Below are positions 33,602 through 42,008 of a DNA stretch of 64,000 nt, one piece after another. Both the position numbers and the translations under genes were made by a program. Within the stretch, counting starts at the first letter, position 1, and each line of letters starts with the position of its first letter. This DNA comes from Balneolales bacterium (lineage in GTDB: Bacteria > Bacteroidota > Rhodothermia > Balneolales > Natronogracilivirgulaceae): assembly GCA_007132975.1 (NCBI GenBank), contig SLNO01000024.1:1-64000 (forward strand). The letters are read 5' to 3'. A model generated the notes under the pieces. That model made no database searches. It saw only the letters and a program-made list of their open reading frames with translations, and was not told where the DNA came from.

Positions 33602-33636
33602 ATCTGAAAAGAAAATAGCAGGGTACGGCATCACTT

Positions 33637-34524
33637 GTTTTCCGCATCTCCGGATGCTTTTTCTGCCCTGATACACCAGACCAGGCTGTCATTTGGATAG
33701 ACAAGGAAGACGAGAGTTTCCGCTCAATTAGAGATGCAGAATCCCTGATAGCCCATATCAAGGAGCATTCGCCGCCGAATCTGTCAAAAATCATCATCAT
33801 TATAGATGAAATCCAGGAGATCACGGACTTTGAATCGGCAATTCGCTACTTCGCCGCAAAGGAGCAGTACGACATTTACATCACCGGCAGCAATTCGGAT
33901 ATGCTTTCCGGAGAGCTGTCGTCCCGGCTGACCGGGCGGTTTGTAGAAATACCGGTGTTCGGACTCGATTTCAATGAATTTTGCACCTTTCATAATAAGG
34001 AACAAAATTCCGAAAGCATGAAACTGTTCCTGAAATCCCAAAAGGTCATCATTTCGGTCAATACAGTGCTCGACTACCTGGGGTATCTTGCCGCCAGCCA
34101 TCTTGCAATGCCGGTTAAACGGCTGGACATTCGGGGTAAAAAAACATTTGAGGTCGGGGAGAAGTACTATTTTCAGGATACAGTCATCCGCAACGCCCTG
34201 TTCGGGTATCGCATTTCCGATATCGGTCAAATCATGGAAAATGTCGTCTGGCACCACCTGGTATCGCATAGATATGAGGTGTTCACCGGCGACCAGGGTG
34301 GACGGGAAATCGACTTTGTCGCCATTAGGAACAATGAACGCATCTACATCCAGGTGGCATATTTACTTGCGAGTGAATCCACCATAGCAAGGGAGTCTGG
34401 CAATCTGCTTGAAATCCGGGATAATTACAGGAAAATTGTTGTGAGCATGGATGATTTTGCGGGTGGCTCGCAAGAAGGGATTGAGCACGTGCGCCTCATC
34501 GATTTTCTCAAGAAGTTCGATTAG
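33637..34524 (+). pseudogene. Remnant of an AAA-type ATPase (ATPase/DUF4143-like), twice deleted
   Basis: The frame encodes VIWIDKEDESF, KIIIIIDEIQEI (Walker B), ITGSNSDMLSGELSSRLTGR and later the C-terminal DUF4143-type nuclease-like end with GREIDFVAIRNNERIYIQVAY. The expected N-terminal Walker A segment is absent: the frame starts straight in the post-Walker A part and no ATG precedes. A second gap of roughly 130 residues lies at about 34000, where HNKEQNSESMK joins straight onto FLKSQKVIISVNTVL. The start and middle are therefore lost, and an active ATPase is not possible. The family is common in Bacteroidetes and is often lost. Confidence 0.7.
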
Positions 34525-34617
34525 GAAGATTTTTCCGCTCTGCCGGTTCCGGTTGCAGACGCGGAGTGGGACCCTGATCCGCAAAATGGTGCTTGTGCGA
34601 TGACCGGGAATCGGTTT

Positions 34618-36567
34618 CTATTTCACCAATGTCATGGTGCGCGTCAGCACCTTGCGCGCAGGATTACGGCCCGTTAGGCCCTGATTGTGCCCCACTCTAC
34701 TATCATTGTCCATGCCGACACCGGCTGCGAAGTAACCGCCCACTTGCAGCCTGCTGATGTAGACACCGCTGGACAGTCCGGATGCATCAAAATCAACAGT
34801 ATGCCGTCCGGCCTGCCGCCGTTCGTTGACCAGCAGGGCTACGCGCCGCCCAAGCATATCGAATATTTCAAGGCGCACATCAGCGGCCTCAGTCAAGCTG
34901 AACGAGATTCGGGTTGTGGGATTGAAAGGGTTGGGATGGTTTTGCGACAACCTGATTTCCAGCGCGGTATCCTCATGCGGCCCTGGATCTGATACATAGG
35001 TATCCGTATCCTGCATGGACATGTGCGGGTATCCGTTATTAACGGAGTGGTCGGTATCGTGAATCCATGTATGTTCGAAATTCCAGTTTGCAAAAACACC
35101 CTCTGCGTAGGGATAGGTCATTTCGTCGGTTGTGCGTCCGTATCCTCCATCACTCTCATCCTGTTCCGTTTTCTCGATATCGTAGTAGGAGTCAATGACG
35201 TTTTCGGATGAATCGCCGTCATTCAGGCCCACGAGGCCCCCTGCCTGATCGGCGTCAAAGACTTTTCCGACGGCATAGGAATTGGTGATTTTTCCACTGC
35301 GCCGATTTGCTTCGGTATTGTGGCCAACCAGCCCTCCGACCATGTTATCGCCTTTGACACTGCCTGTCGCATATGAATTTTCAATGATTGCATATGATGA
35401 GTTCACACCTGCAAGGCCACCAACCCGGACATCTCCATCCACCGATCCCGTTGCAAAAGCCCTGATGATACTTCCTCGGTTTGATCCCACCAGTCCACCG
35501 ATCTGGCCCAGCCCCCCGGAGCCTGTCACGTTGCCCGATGCGAATGTCTGATGCCGCCAGTATGAAGTTGGATAATAGATGATTTCGCCATTATCGGTAT
35601 CCCCTACAAGTCCGCCTATAAAGGACTCTCCATCAACATCACCGGTCGCATAGGAGTCGGCAATTTTGCTGTTATGAAGATAACCGACCAGTCCCCCCAC
35701 TCTCCATACACCCGTGACATTGCCGGTGGCGTAACAATTTACCAAATCATATCCCCTGCCGGGATTGTATGATCCTGCAAGACCTCCGACTCTGTTGCCT
35801 GTGCCGGTGACGTCCCCAGTAGCATGGGAAGTGCTAATGGAGCTCCTCAGATTAACCAAGCCCGCCAGGCCTCCGGCGTACGTGAGACCCTCCCCGGTGC
35901 CTGTGACATTGCCGTCAGCATGGGACCTGTCGATGCGTGCATCAGCGGTAACACGGCCAGCCAGTCCGCCAACAGCGTATTCACCGGTTACATCTGCAGA
36001 CGCATGCGAATCGGTTATGATGGCGCCCTGCTGTCTGATCTCTCCGACAAGTGCACCGACAGAAGTGTGCCCATTGAGGACGCCTGAAGCATAAACCCCT
36101 GATATGGTTCCTTCTACATTACGGCCAGCCAGTCCACCAACATTATTTTGGCCAGTGATATCGATATCGGCCAAGGTCACATTTTTGATGAGGGCTCCTT
36201 CCGTATCGGCGAAAAGACCTTGATGATCTTCATCGGGGCGATATATATAGAGTCCGCTGATGGTATGACCGTCACCGTCGAGGGTTCCGGTAAACGGAGC
36301 ATTATCGGGGTCATTCCAGTCGATATAAATCCCGATGGCCTCCCAGCCATTTTCTTCATTCCATGGTGCAATACCCAGGTCGATATCGTCCACCAGAATG
36401 AAGTGTGCACTCAAGTGATCCCGGACATTGTGCAATTGTTCGGCAGTCTGGATTTGCCAGGGACTGTCAGGTGTACCGTCACCGCCGGCAAACTGTGAGT
36501 GAGCGGTTCCGGAAAAGGCGAGGAGAAATAATGCAATGAGCGGAAAAGCGCTGTAATAACGGTTCAT
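34618..36567 (-). CDS. Secreted GLUG-repeat surface protein with type IX-like sorting domain
   Basis: 649 residues. After a signal (LFLLAFSGTAHS) comes a fold that begins GGDGTPDSPWQIQTAEQLHN and holds about ten repeats with VGGLAG or VGGLVG, spaced about 30-40 residues, each with a Y/HATGxVTG partner: the GLUG motif of surface adhesins. The C-terminal sorting domain starts LSQNHPNPFNPTTRISFSL. Its last hairpin carries an extra 28 or so residues (AAGVGMDNDSRVGHNQG...) before TRTMTLVK, which is unusual. Element A of the dispersed repeat forms its leader. Confidence 0.88.
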   Translation of the reverse strand: MNRYYSAFPLIALFLLAFSGTAHSQFAGGDGTPDSPWQIQTAEQLHNVRDHLSAHFILVDDIDLGIAPWNEENGWEAIGIYIDWNDPDNAPFTGTLDGDGHTISGLYIYRPDEDHQGLFADTEGALIKNVTLADIDITGQNNVGGLAGRNVEGTISGVYASGVLNGHTSVGALVGEIRQQGAIITDSHASADVTGEYAVGGLAGRVTADARIDRSHADGNVTGTGEGLTYAGGLAGLVNLRSSISTSHATGDVTGTGNRVGGLAGSYNPGRGYDLVNCYATGNVTGVWRVGGLVGYLHNSKIADSYATGDVDGESFIGGLVGDTDNGEIIYYPTSYWRHQTFASGNVTGSGGLGQIGGLVGSNRGSIIRAFATGSVDGDVRVGGLAGVNSSYAIIENSYATGSVKGDNMVGGLVGHNTEANRRSGKITNSYAVGKVFDADQAGGLVGLNDGDSSENVIDSYYDIEKTEQDESDGGYGRTTDEMTYPYAEGVFANWNFEHTWIHDTDHSVNNGYPHMSMQDTDTYVSDPGPHEDTALEIRLSQNHPNPFNPTTRISFSLTEAADVRLEIFDMLGRRVALLVNERRQAGRHTVDFDASGLSSGVYISRLQVGGYFAAGVGMDNDSRVGHNQGLTGRNPARKVLTRTMTLVK

Positions 36568-36667
36568 CAGATTATGATTTTGGATTTATGAGGTCGTCAC
36601 TTCAACTGTCCAAGGCGTTAATAATCATGCACCTGTGCGACAGGACTGTGGTCAGGAACATTTCAGT
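36568..36667 (-). repeat. Dispersed leader element, copy A
   Basis: This is a diverged copy oriented toward the GLUG-protein gene and ending at its start codon. It keeps GAAATGTTCCTGACC, CACAGGTGCATGATT and CATAAATCCAAAATC-like blocks. The arms (ATGTTCCTGAC and GCCTTGGACAG) pair at 7 of 11 positions. The inner hairpin is ACAG/CTGT. The mini-ORF starts ATG at 36628 but stops after eight codons at 36602. It is the most degenerate of the copies. Confidence 0.55.
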
Positions 36668-37029
36668 TGAAGTCAAAAAAACAATGAACAGGAGACCAAA
36701 TACTATGCGGATTCTATTCGCTCGGTCCTGAATGCGATGGTCCGGCTGCATCTCTGTGGTGTTGCTGCGACATGGATCCGGAATGAATACTGTACTTGTC
36801 GCTGAGAAACCCTCTTTCTCTGGACATAAATAATGGATATGGCAAACAAGCAACTCTTACACTTCGATGTAAAATGCTGAATTGAATTGAAAAAACAAAA
36901 AAAATCGGCGCTGGATCACAGCATGTGCTCGTTTTTACTGAGTGAAATTATGATTGGTCAGGGTTTGTTACTGCTACAGCGGCACGTAGTTTATTATGAA
37001 CTAAAATTGTGTGATATCTGGGAATTATT
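36668..37029. other. Intergenic DNA between divergent genes
   Basis: This is mostly AT-rich DNA without a convincing gene. A segment at 36668-36694 (TGAAGTCAAAAAAACAATG then AACAGGAG) is nearly repeated at 40600-40629 upstream of the DmpA-type gene. A poly-A stretch is near 36890. Confidence 0.35.
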
Positions 37030-37126
37030 GGAGAATCTACATGATAGCTTGGAACATGCCCAATTGAATGGGTTGTTGTCATGGACGTTCTATGTGACCT
37101 TGGAAATCTAATTTTTTAAACAGTTA
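37030..37126 (+). repeat. Dispersed leader element, copy B
   Basis: This copy lies just upstream of an MscS gene. The 3' half is well kept: GTCATGGACGTTCTATGTGACC, GAAATCTAATT and TTTTAAACAG. The 5' half has diverged, but the arm ATCTACATGAT (37035-37045) still pairs with GTCATGGACGT (37078-37088) at 9 of 11 positions including wobbles, and the inner hairpin CCCA/TGGG is present. AGGAG is absent. The frame MDVLCDLGNLIF (37081-37119) ends at the conserved TAA. Twenty bases lie between that stop and the MscS start. Confidence 0.6.
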
Positions 37127-37138
37127 AAATATCAGCCA

Positions 37139-38140
37139 ATGGAAGAGCAACCAATCGATCAGCCAGTCGACATAGAGATAAACAATGATCAAGTTTTTGA
37201 AGAGCAACCCATTGAAGAACTCATAGCCGAGTTTGCCGTGACCGGGAAGGAGTGGGTGATCAATGATCTGCCGGGAGTGATCGTGGTCATTGCCATTTTC
37301 ATTATCCTGTTCAAAGTGGTCAGCATCGTTTTCCGCAAAATCCGAAAAAACCTGATCAACCGTGCGGAAAAAAAAGAGGAAGTGGACTCGAACGAAGCGG
37401 CAAAACGCATCAACACCCTGACAAGCATTTCCCATGGTTTTGTAAGGGTGCTTCTCTGGATACTGTTCTTTATGATGCTGCTGCAGAACGTGGGGATCAA
37501 TATCGGACCCATCCTGGCCAGTGTGGGTATCATCAGTCTTGCCGTCGGATTCGGAGCGCAGGAGCTGGTCAGGGATTACATCTCGGGCTTCTTCATGCTC
37601 CTGGAAGACCAGATACGCGCCGGCGATGTCGCCATTCTTAACGGAACCGGCGGTTTTGTGGAGAAAATTGAACTACGGACCACTACTCTGCGCGATTTTT
37701 CCGGTATCGTGCACGTCTTCCAGAACGGAAAGATCAACTCGCTGTCGAACATGACCAAGGAGTGGTCGGCCATGGTGTTCGACATCGGCGTGGCGTACAA
37801 GGAGGATGTGGATGAGGTCATGGATATCATGAAGCAGGTCGGCGACGAACTCTGCGAGGATCCCGATTTCAAGGACCTGATCCTGCCGCCGGTAGAGATC
37901 TTCGGCCTGGATGATTTCGCCGACAGCGCCCTGGTCATCAAGGCGCGCATCCGCACAAAGCCTATCCAGCAGTGGACCGTGGGACGCGAATACCGAAAGC
38001 GGCTGAAAAAAGCCTTCGACCAGAAAAATGTTGAAATCCCGTTCCCGCACAGGACCATCTACTGGGGCGAGGAGATCAATTCACTTAAAGTTGATGCGAA
38101 TAACCACATCAAAGGCGAGATTAGGAGCAAAAACGAGTAA
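37139..38140 (+). CDS. Small-conductance mechanosensitive channel (MscS family)
   Basis: 333 residues. An acidic N-terminal stretch precedes three helices (about 43-65, 95-118, 122-150). The pore helix and following beta domain show ILASVGIISLAVGFGAQELVRDYISGFFMLLEDQ, here recognised in parts: SVGIISLAVGFGAQ then LVRDYISGFF. A hydrophilic cytoplasmic domain follows to about 320. It releases osmolytes on hypo-osmotic shock. The gene lies behind element B; another MscS-family gene is at 53021-54106. Confidence 0.93.
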   Translation: MEEQPIDQPVDIEINNDQVFEEQPIEELIAEFAVTGKEWVINDLPGVIVVIAIFIILFKVVSIVFRKIRKNLINRAEKKEEVDSNEAAKRINTLTSISHGFVRVLLWILFFMMLLQNVGINIGPILASVGIISLAVGFGAQELVRDYISGFFMLLEDQIRAGDVAILNGTGGFVEKIELRTTTLRDFSGIVHVFQNGKINSLSNMTKEWSAMVFDIGVAYKEDVDEVMDIMKQVGDELCEDPDFKDLILPPVEIFGLDDFADSALVIKARIRTKPIQQWTVGREYRKRLKKAFDQKNVEIPFPHRTIYWGEEINSLKVDANNHIKGEIRSKNE

Positions 38141-38196
38141 CCGGGCACTCCGGAAACGGAGTGATTAACGCTCCGGCCTGAGTACTTTGCAAAACC

Positions 38197-38298
38197 ACAT
38201 GAAATGTCCATGACCGGACATCTACCGGTCACACAGGAGTATGATTAAAAACGTCATGGACATTCTATCTGACCATATAAATCCAACATTTTAAACAG
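38197..38298 (+). repeat. Dispersed leader element, copy C (best conserved)
   Basis: The copy starts ACATGAAATGTCCATGACC. Arm ATGTCCATGAC (38204-38214) is perfectly complementary to GTCATGGACAT (38253-38263). The inner hairpin is GACCGG (38212-38217) with CCGGTC (38225-38230) around ACATCTA; its first bases overlap the outer arm, so the two stems compete slightly. AGGAG (38235-38239) precedes the ATG of a 17-codon ORF (38241-38294). The TAA lies in TTTTAAACAG, followed by ATG at 38299, which here begins only a five-codon frame and then a terminator. Confidence 0.75.
38241..38294 (+). CDS. 17-codon mini-ORF inside element C
   Basis: The frame reads MIKNVMDILSDHINPTF and is preceded by AGGAG one base before its ATG (closer than the usual spacing). 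The same length and stop position recur in element E (MFKNVMVILCVLMNQAF). The two differ by nine base substitutions and no indels, all changing the amino acid, so the peptide itself is not under visible selection. It may act as a leader whose translation opens the long stem, or be a by-product of the element. Confidence 0.3.
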   Translation: MIKNVMDILSDHINPTF

Positions 38299-38301
38299 AT
38301 G

Positions 38302-38339
38302 AAAGAGCCGTTCTGATTTGTTTCAGGATGGCTCTTTTT
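38302..38339 (+). terminator. Intrinsic terminator right after element C
   Basis: AAAGAGCC (38302-38309) pairs with GGCTCTTT (38330-38337) across a 20-base loop, and the T-run continues to 38339. It sits inside and after the five-codon frame that starts at the end of element C. It may end the MscS transcript or a short RNA made of element C alone. Confidence 0.65.
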
Positions 38340-38558
38340 GCATTATTAGGCTTGTAACCATCGGCACCGTTGGCATCACCTCCATTGGCATTACCACTAG
38401 TATTGCACGAGCTGTTTTTCCAGCATAGTTTTCCAGCAGAGATTGTATTATATCATTATCTCATTCCATCCCTAAACCAACCTGGAGTTGAAATGCGCCA
38501 TTTTGCAATTCCTTTGACGTCATTGATGAACACTTCAGGGAAATCTCGAAAATTGAAT
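38340..38558. other. Leader before the sialate esterase gene
   Basis: This 219-bp stretch continues the esterase frame to the left without stop, but lacks signal-peptide character. I take it as untranslated leader. Starts at 38493 or 38526 cannot be excluded. Confidence 0.35.
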
Positions 38559-40535
38559 ATGGAAAGATCAAAGTTGCCCCGAATCACACCCAGTGTCTTG
38601 ATCCCGATTCTTATACTGCTGGCGCTGCCTGTTCTGGCGCAACCCGGGCTTCCCAGGATCCTGAGCGACGGGATGGTCCTGCAGCGTGATCAGGAAGTCA
38701 GGATTTGGGGATGGGACGATCCCGGTTCCAGAGTGGAAGTGTCCTTCCGTCATGAAACGTTCACAGGCAAAGCGGATGACAGCGGGCGATGGACTGTCGC
38801 CATAATTTCCGGGGAAGCCGGCGGGCCTTTTGAAATGGAGATGAGGTCCGGGGATCAGCCCGAACCGGTGACCATCCGGGATATTCTGGTTGGCGAGGTT
38901 TGGGTCGCTTCTGGTCAGTCAAACATGGAACTTCGCCTGGACTTGGTGCATCCAAACAGAGAAGACCGGTATGCCATCGCAAACTACCCCGGTATCCGCC
39001 ATTTTGAAGTGCCAAACCGGTATGACTTCCAGAATCCCCGGGAGGATTTGTCCGGCGGACAGTGGGTCGCCTCCTGCAGCAGCAGTATCCACCGGTTCTC
39101 CGCTGCCGCCCACTATTTTGCGATCCATATCCACGAGCATCTGGGTGTTCCGGTTGGGATAATCAACACGAGTATGGGCGGCTCTCCCGCAGAGTCGTGG
39201 ATGAGCGAGGAAGCGCTGAAGGCATTTCCCGTCCACTACGAGGAAGCGCAGCTGTTCAAGGATGACGCGCTTATCAGACAGATTGAGCAGGAAGATCGTG
39301 AGCGTATAAACGCCTGGCACGAAAAGGTCACGGCAGAGGATGCGGGATACCGGGCTTCCGACGCACCCTGGCATGCCCGCGAAATTGACGTGACCGGCTG
39401 GGACACCATGACGGTCCCGGGCTATTGGGCAGACGACATCGGGAGGGAGGTGAATGGTGTCTTCTGGTTCCGCAAGGAGGTCGAGGTTCCCGGGTCCATG
39501 ACCGGACAGCCGGCGCGCCTTGATCTGGGCCGTATCGTGGATGCTGATTCCATCTTTATTAATGGCGTTTTTGTCGGGAATACCACTTATCAGTATCCGC
39601 CCAGATGGTATGATGTCCCTGATGGTATATTAGAGGATGGGGTCAATACCTTTGCCATTCGTGTGGTGAATGAACGGGGACGCGGGGGTTTTGTCCTCGA
39701 CAAGCCGTTTGAACTTTCCACCCCCAATGATACCATCGACCTTAGAGGCACATGGCATTATCGTATGGGGGCAGAGATGCCGCCGCTTGAGGGACCAACC
39801 TTTATTCGCTGGAAGCCGCTTGGCCTTTTTAATGCCATGATCGCGCCAATTGTTGATTATCGGATCAGGGGGGCGATCTGGTATCAGGGGGAATCCAACA
39901 CGGGTCGCCCGGACGAATATTCGGAGCTGTTTCCAGCTATGATAGCGGACTGGAGAAATCACTGGCACCAGGGCGAGTTTCCATTTCTTTATGTCCAGCT
40001 TGCAAACTACATGGAGTCATCCGACCGCCCGCAAGACAGCAACTGGGCGCGTTTGCGGGAGTCTCAGCTGAAGACGCTATCGGTTCCCGGTACCGGAATG
40101 GCTGTGGCTATAGATATCGGCGAGTGGAATGACATCCACCCGCTTAACAAATGGGATGTTGGCGACCGGCTGGCACTGGCTGCCCGGCATGTTGCCTATG
40201 GTGAAGACCTTGTCTGGTCAGGTCCATTGTATGAGGAAATGGCTGTGAGTGGGGATACGGTTCGGATATCGTTCACGCACACCGGAAGCGGATTGAAAGC
40301 TGATGGCAATGACGCGGGCAAAGTGCGTCACGTTACCATTGCAGGTGAGGAGCGTAAATTTGTCTGGGCGGAAGCCTGGGTTGAGGGTGATCACATGCTG
40401 GTGCGCAGCGATGAAGTACCGGATCCGGTGGCAGTGCGCTATGCCTGGTCCGATAATCCGGACTCGGCCAACCTGTACAACAGGGAGGGTTTGCCGGCAT
40501 CACCGTTCCGGACGGATGACTGGGACCTGGAGTAA
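38559..40535 (+). CDS. Secreted sialate O-acetylesterase-like enzyme (SGNH hydrolase)
   Basis: 658 residues from the ATG at 38559, which begins a proper signal (LIPILILLALPVLA). An N-terminal beta domain (about 25-105) precedes the SGNH blocks VWVASGQSNMELRL (catalytic Ser), IWYQGESNTGRPDEY and NDIHPLNKWDVGDRLALAA (catalytic Asp/His). Between them a glycoside-hydrolase family 2-type sugar-binding domain is inserted (about 275-410; GVFWFRKEVEVP, IFINGVFVGN). Such enzymes deacetylate sialic acid or related sugars on polysaccharides. Element C and a terminator lie 220 bp upstream. Confidence 0.88.
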   Translation: MERSKLPRITPSVLIPILILLALPVLAQPGLPRILSDGMVLQRDQEVRIWGWDDPGSRVEVSFRHETFTGKADDSGRWTVAIISGEAGGPFEMEMRSGDQPEPVTIRDILVGEVWVASGQSNMELRLDLVHPNREDRYAIANYPGIRHFEVPNRYDFQNPREDLSGGQWVASCSSSIHRFSAAAHYFAIHIHEHLGVPVGIINTSMGGSPAESWMSEEALKAFPVHYEEAQLFKDDALIRQIEQEDRERINAWHEKVTAEDAGYRASDAPWHAREIDVTGWDTMTVPGYWADDIGREVNGVFWFRKEVEVPGSMTGQPARLDLGRIVDADSIFINGVFVGNTTYQYPPRWYDVPDGILEDGVNTFAIRVVNERGRGGFVLDKPFELSTPNDTIDLRGTWHYRMGAEMPPLEGPTFIRWKPLGLFNAMIAPIVDYRIRGAIWYQGESNTGRPDEYSELFPAMIADWRNHWHQGEFPFLYVQLANYMESSDRPQDSNWARLRESQLKTLSVPGTGMAVAIDIGEWNDIHPLNKWDVGDRLALAARHVAYGEDLVWSGPLYEEMAVSGDTVRISFTHTGSGLKADGNDAGKVRHVTIAGEERKFVWAEAWVEGDHMLVRSDEVPDPVAVRYAWSDNPDSANLYNREGLPASPFRTDDWDLE

Positions 40536-40633
40536 GCAATGCCGTCGCGTCATAAAGAGCGTTATGCTTCTAAGCGAGAAATGTTCTTTTTCAAAATTCT
40601 GAAGTCAAAAAAATCAATGTGAACAGGAGTTTC

Positions 40634-41878
40634 ATGATGAATCCAGATGCTTTGTTTATTGTGTTCTTGACGGGTTTGTTCTTGCTGGCGGGTGTTTGCG
40701 TCGCAACGTCCAAAAACACACCTGAAAGAAAAAGGGCCGATCAGCTTAGAGTCCATGTGGGCGTATTGCCCTCCGGGCCGCTGAATATGATCACTGACGT
40801 GTCCGGCGTCAGGGTGGGACACGTCACCCGCATCGAGGGCGACCACATACGCACTGGCGTCACCGCCATCCTCCCGCACGGCGGCAACATTTTCCGGGAA
40901 AAAGTGCCTGGCGCCATCTACAATTTCAACAGCTTCGGCAAAATGGCCGGTTCACTACAGGTGGATGAGCTGGGTAACATCGAAACGCCGATCGTCCTGA
41001 CCAACACTTTGAGCGTTGGCACCGCTGTTGAGGCAACGGCGGCCTGGGTCCTGGCGCAGGACGGCAACGAGGATGTGCGATCGGTGAACGCGCTGGTAGG
41101 CGAGACCAACGACGGATACCTGAACGACATCCGCGGGCAGCACATCACAGCGGAGGATGTGTTCCGCGCCATTGAATCGGCGAAAGCTGCCGAAGTGGCC
41201 GAGGGCAGTGTGGGCGCGGGCACCGGCACGCGCAGCTTTGGCTACAAATCGGGTATCGGTACCGCATCGCGTGTCACAGTGCCTATTGGCGGACAGCAAT
41301 ACACTGTGGGTGTGCTGGTGCAGTCCAATTTCGGCCGCGACCTGTACATCAACAGTGTGCCGTTCTCGCGCGAAATAGAGCGATTGGAACGAAAGGAGCA
41401 GCAGAAAAAGCAAGAACAAATGCAACAAGGCCAGATGGGAGGTAATCTGCAGCAGGGTCACATGGAAGAAGACGACGGCTCGGCCATGATCATTATCGCC
41501 ACCGACGCGCCGCTGTCGGACCGCAACCTGCGTCGCATGGCCAAGCGCTCGTTCATGGGCATGGGGCGTACGGTGGGGTACATGTCCAACTTCTCCGGGG
41601 ACTTCGCCATCGCCTTTTCCACCGCCTATACCATCCCGACGGGGGGAATGCGCCTGGTGGATCCCGCGCCGGCCCTGATCGGCAACAACGAGATGAACCC
41701 GCTGTTCCAGGCCGTGGAGGAAGCCACGCAGGAAGCGTTCTACAATGCTCTGTTCATGTCCGAGGGTATGACCGGACGTGACGGCAACCGGATGGATGCC
41801 ATACCGCTGGACAAGGTCATCGAAATCCTCGATCACTACAACATGAGGCACCTGAACGACCGGCTTCCACGCGAATAA
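40634..41878 (+). CDS. DmpA/P1-type N-terminal nucleophile aminopeptidase
   Basis: About 414 residues. The ATG at 40634 follows AGGAG by four bases; the GTG at 40619 would bury that site in coding sequence. A signal-like helix (residues about 3-23) starts the protein. ITDVSGVRVGHVT, TGVTAILPHG, LVGETNDG and GTRSFGYKSGIGTASR are typical of the DmpA family, and self-cleavage is expected at Gly-Ser in DDGSAMIIIATDAPL. A Gln/Met/Lys-rich insertion of about 30 residues precedes the cleavage site. It hydrolyses D- or L-amino-acid amides or beta-peptides, and is probably exported. Confidence 0.88.
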   Translation: MMNPDALFIVFLTGLFLLAGVCVATSKNTPERKRADQLRVHVGVLPSGPLNMITDVSGVRVGHVTRIEGDHIRTGVTAILPHGGNIFREKVPGAIYNFNSFGKMAGSLQVDELGNIETPIVLTNTLSVGTAVEATAAWVLAQDGNEDVRSVNALVGETNDGYLNDIRGQHITAEDVFRAIESAKAAEVAEGSVGAGTGTRSFGYKSGIGTASRVTVPIGGQQYTVGVLVQSNFGRDLYINSVPFSREIERLERKEQQKKQEQMQQGQMGGNLQQGHMEEDDGSAMIIIATDAPLSDRNLRRMAKRSFMGMGRTVGYMSNFSGDFAIAFSTAYTIPTGGMRLVDPAPALIGNNEMNPLFQAVEEATQEAFYNALFMSEGMTGRDGNRMDAIPLDKVIEILDHYNMRHLNDRLPRE

Positions 41879-42008
41879 CCGGAGACCGGCGGTTGTTTGG
41901 AAAAGGTGCGGTGAGTGTGGACTCAGGTCATGGTTAAGGAATAAACTGCAACAATTTGAACCGTAAACTCACAAAACAGAATCGATTATCTGAAAACAGC
42001 AAAAATAC

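Noticed and set aside
36887-37111. 74-codon frame upstream of MscS
   Set aside because: It runs across element B in a different frame from the element's own mini-ORF, and has no family or ribosome-binding site.
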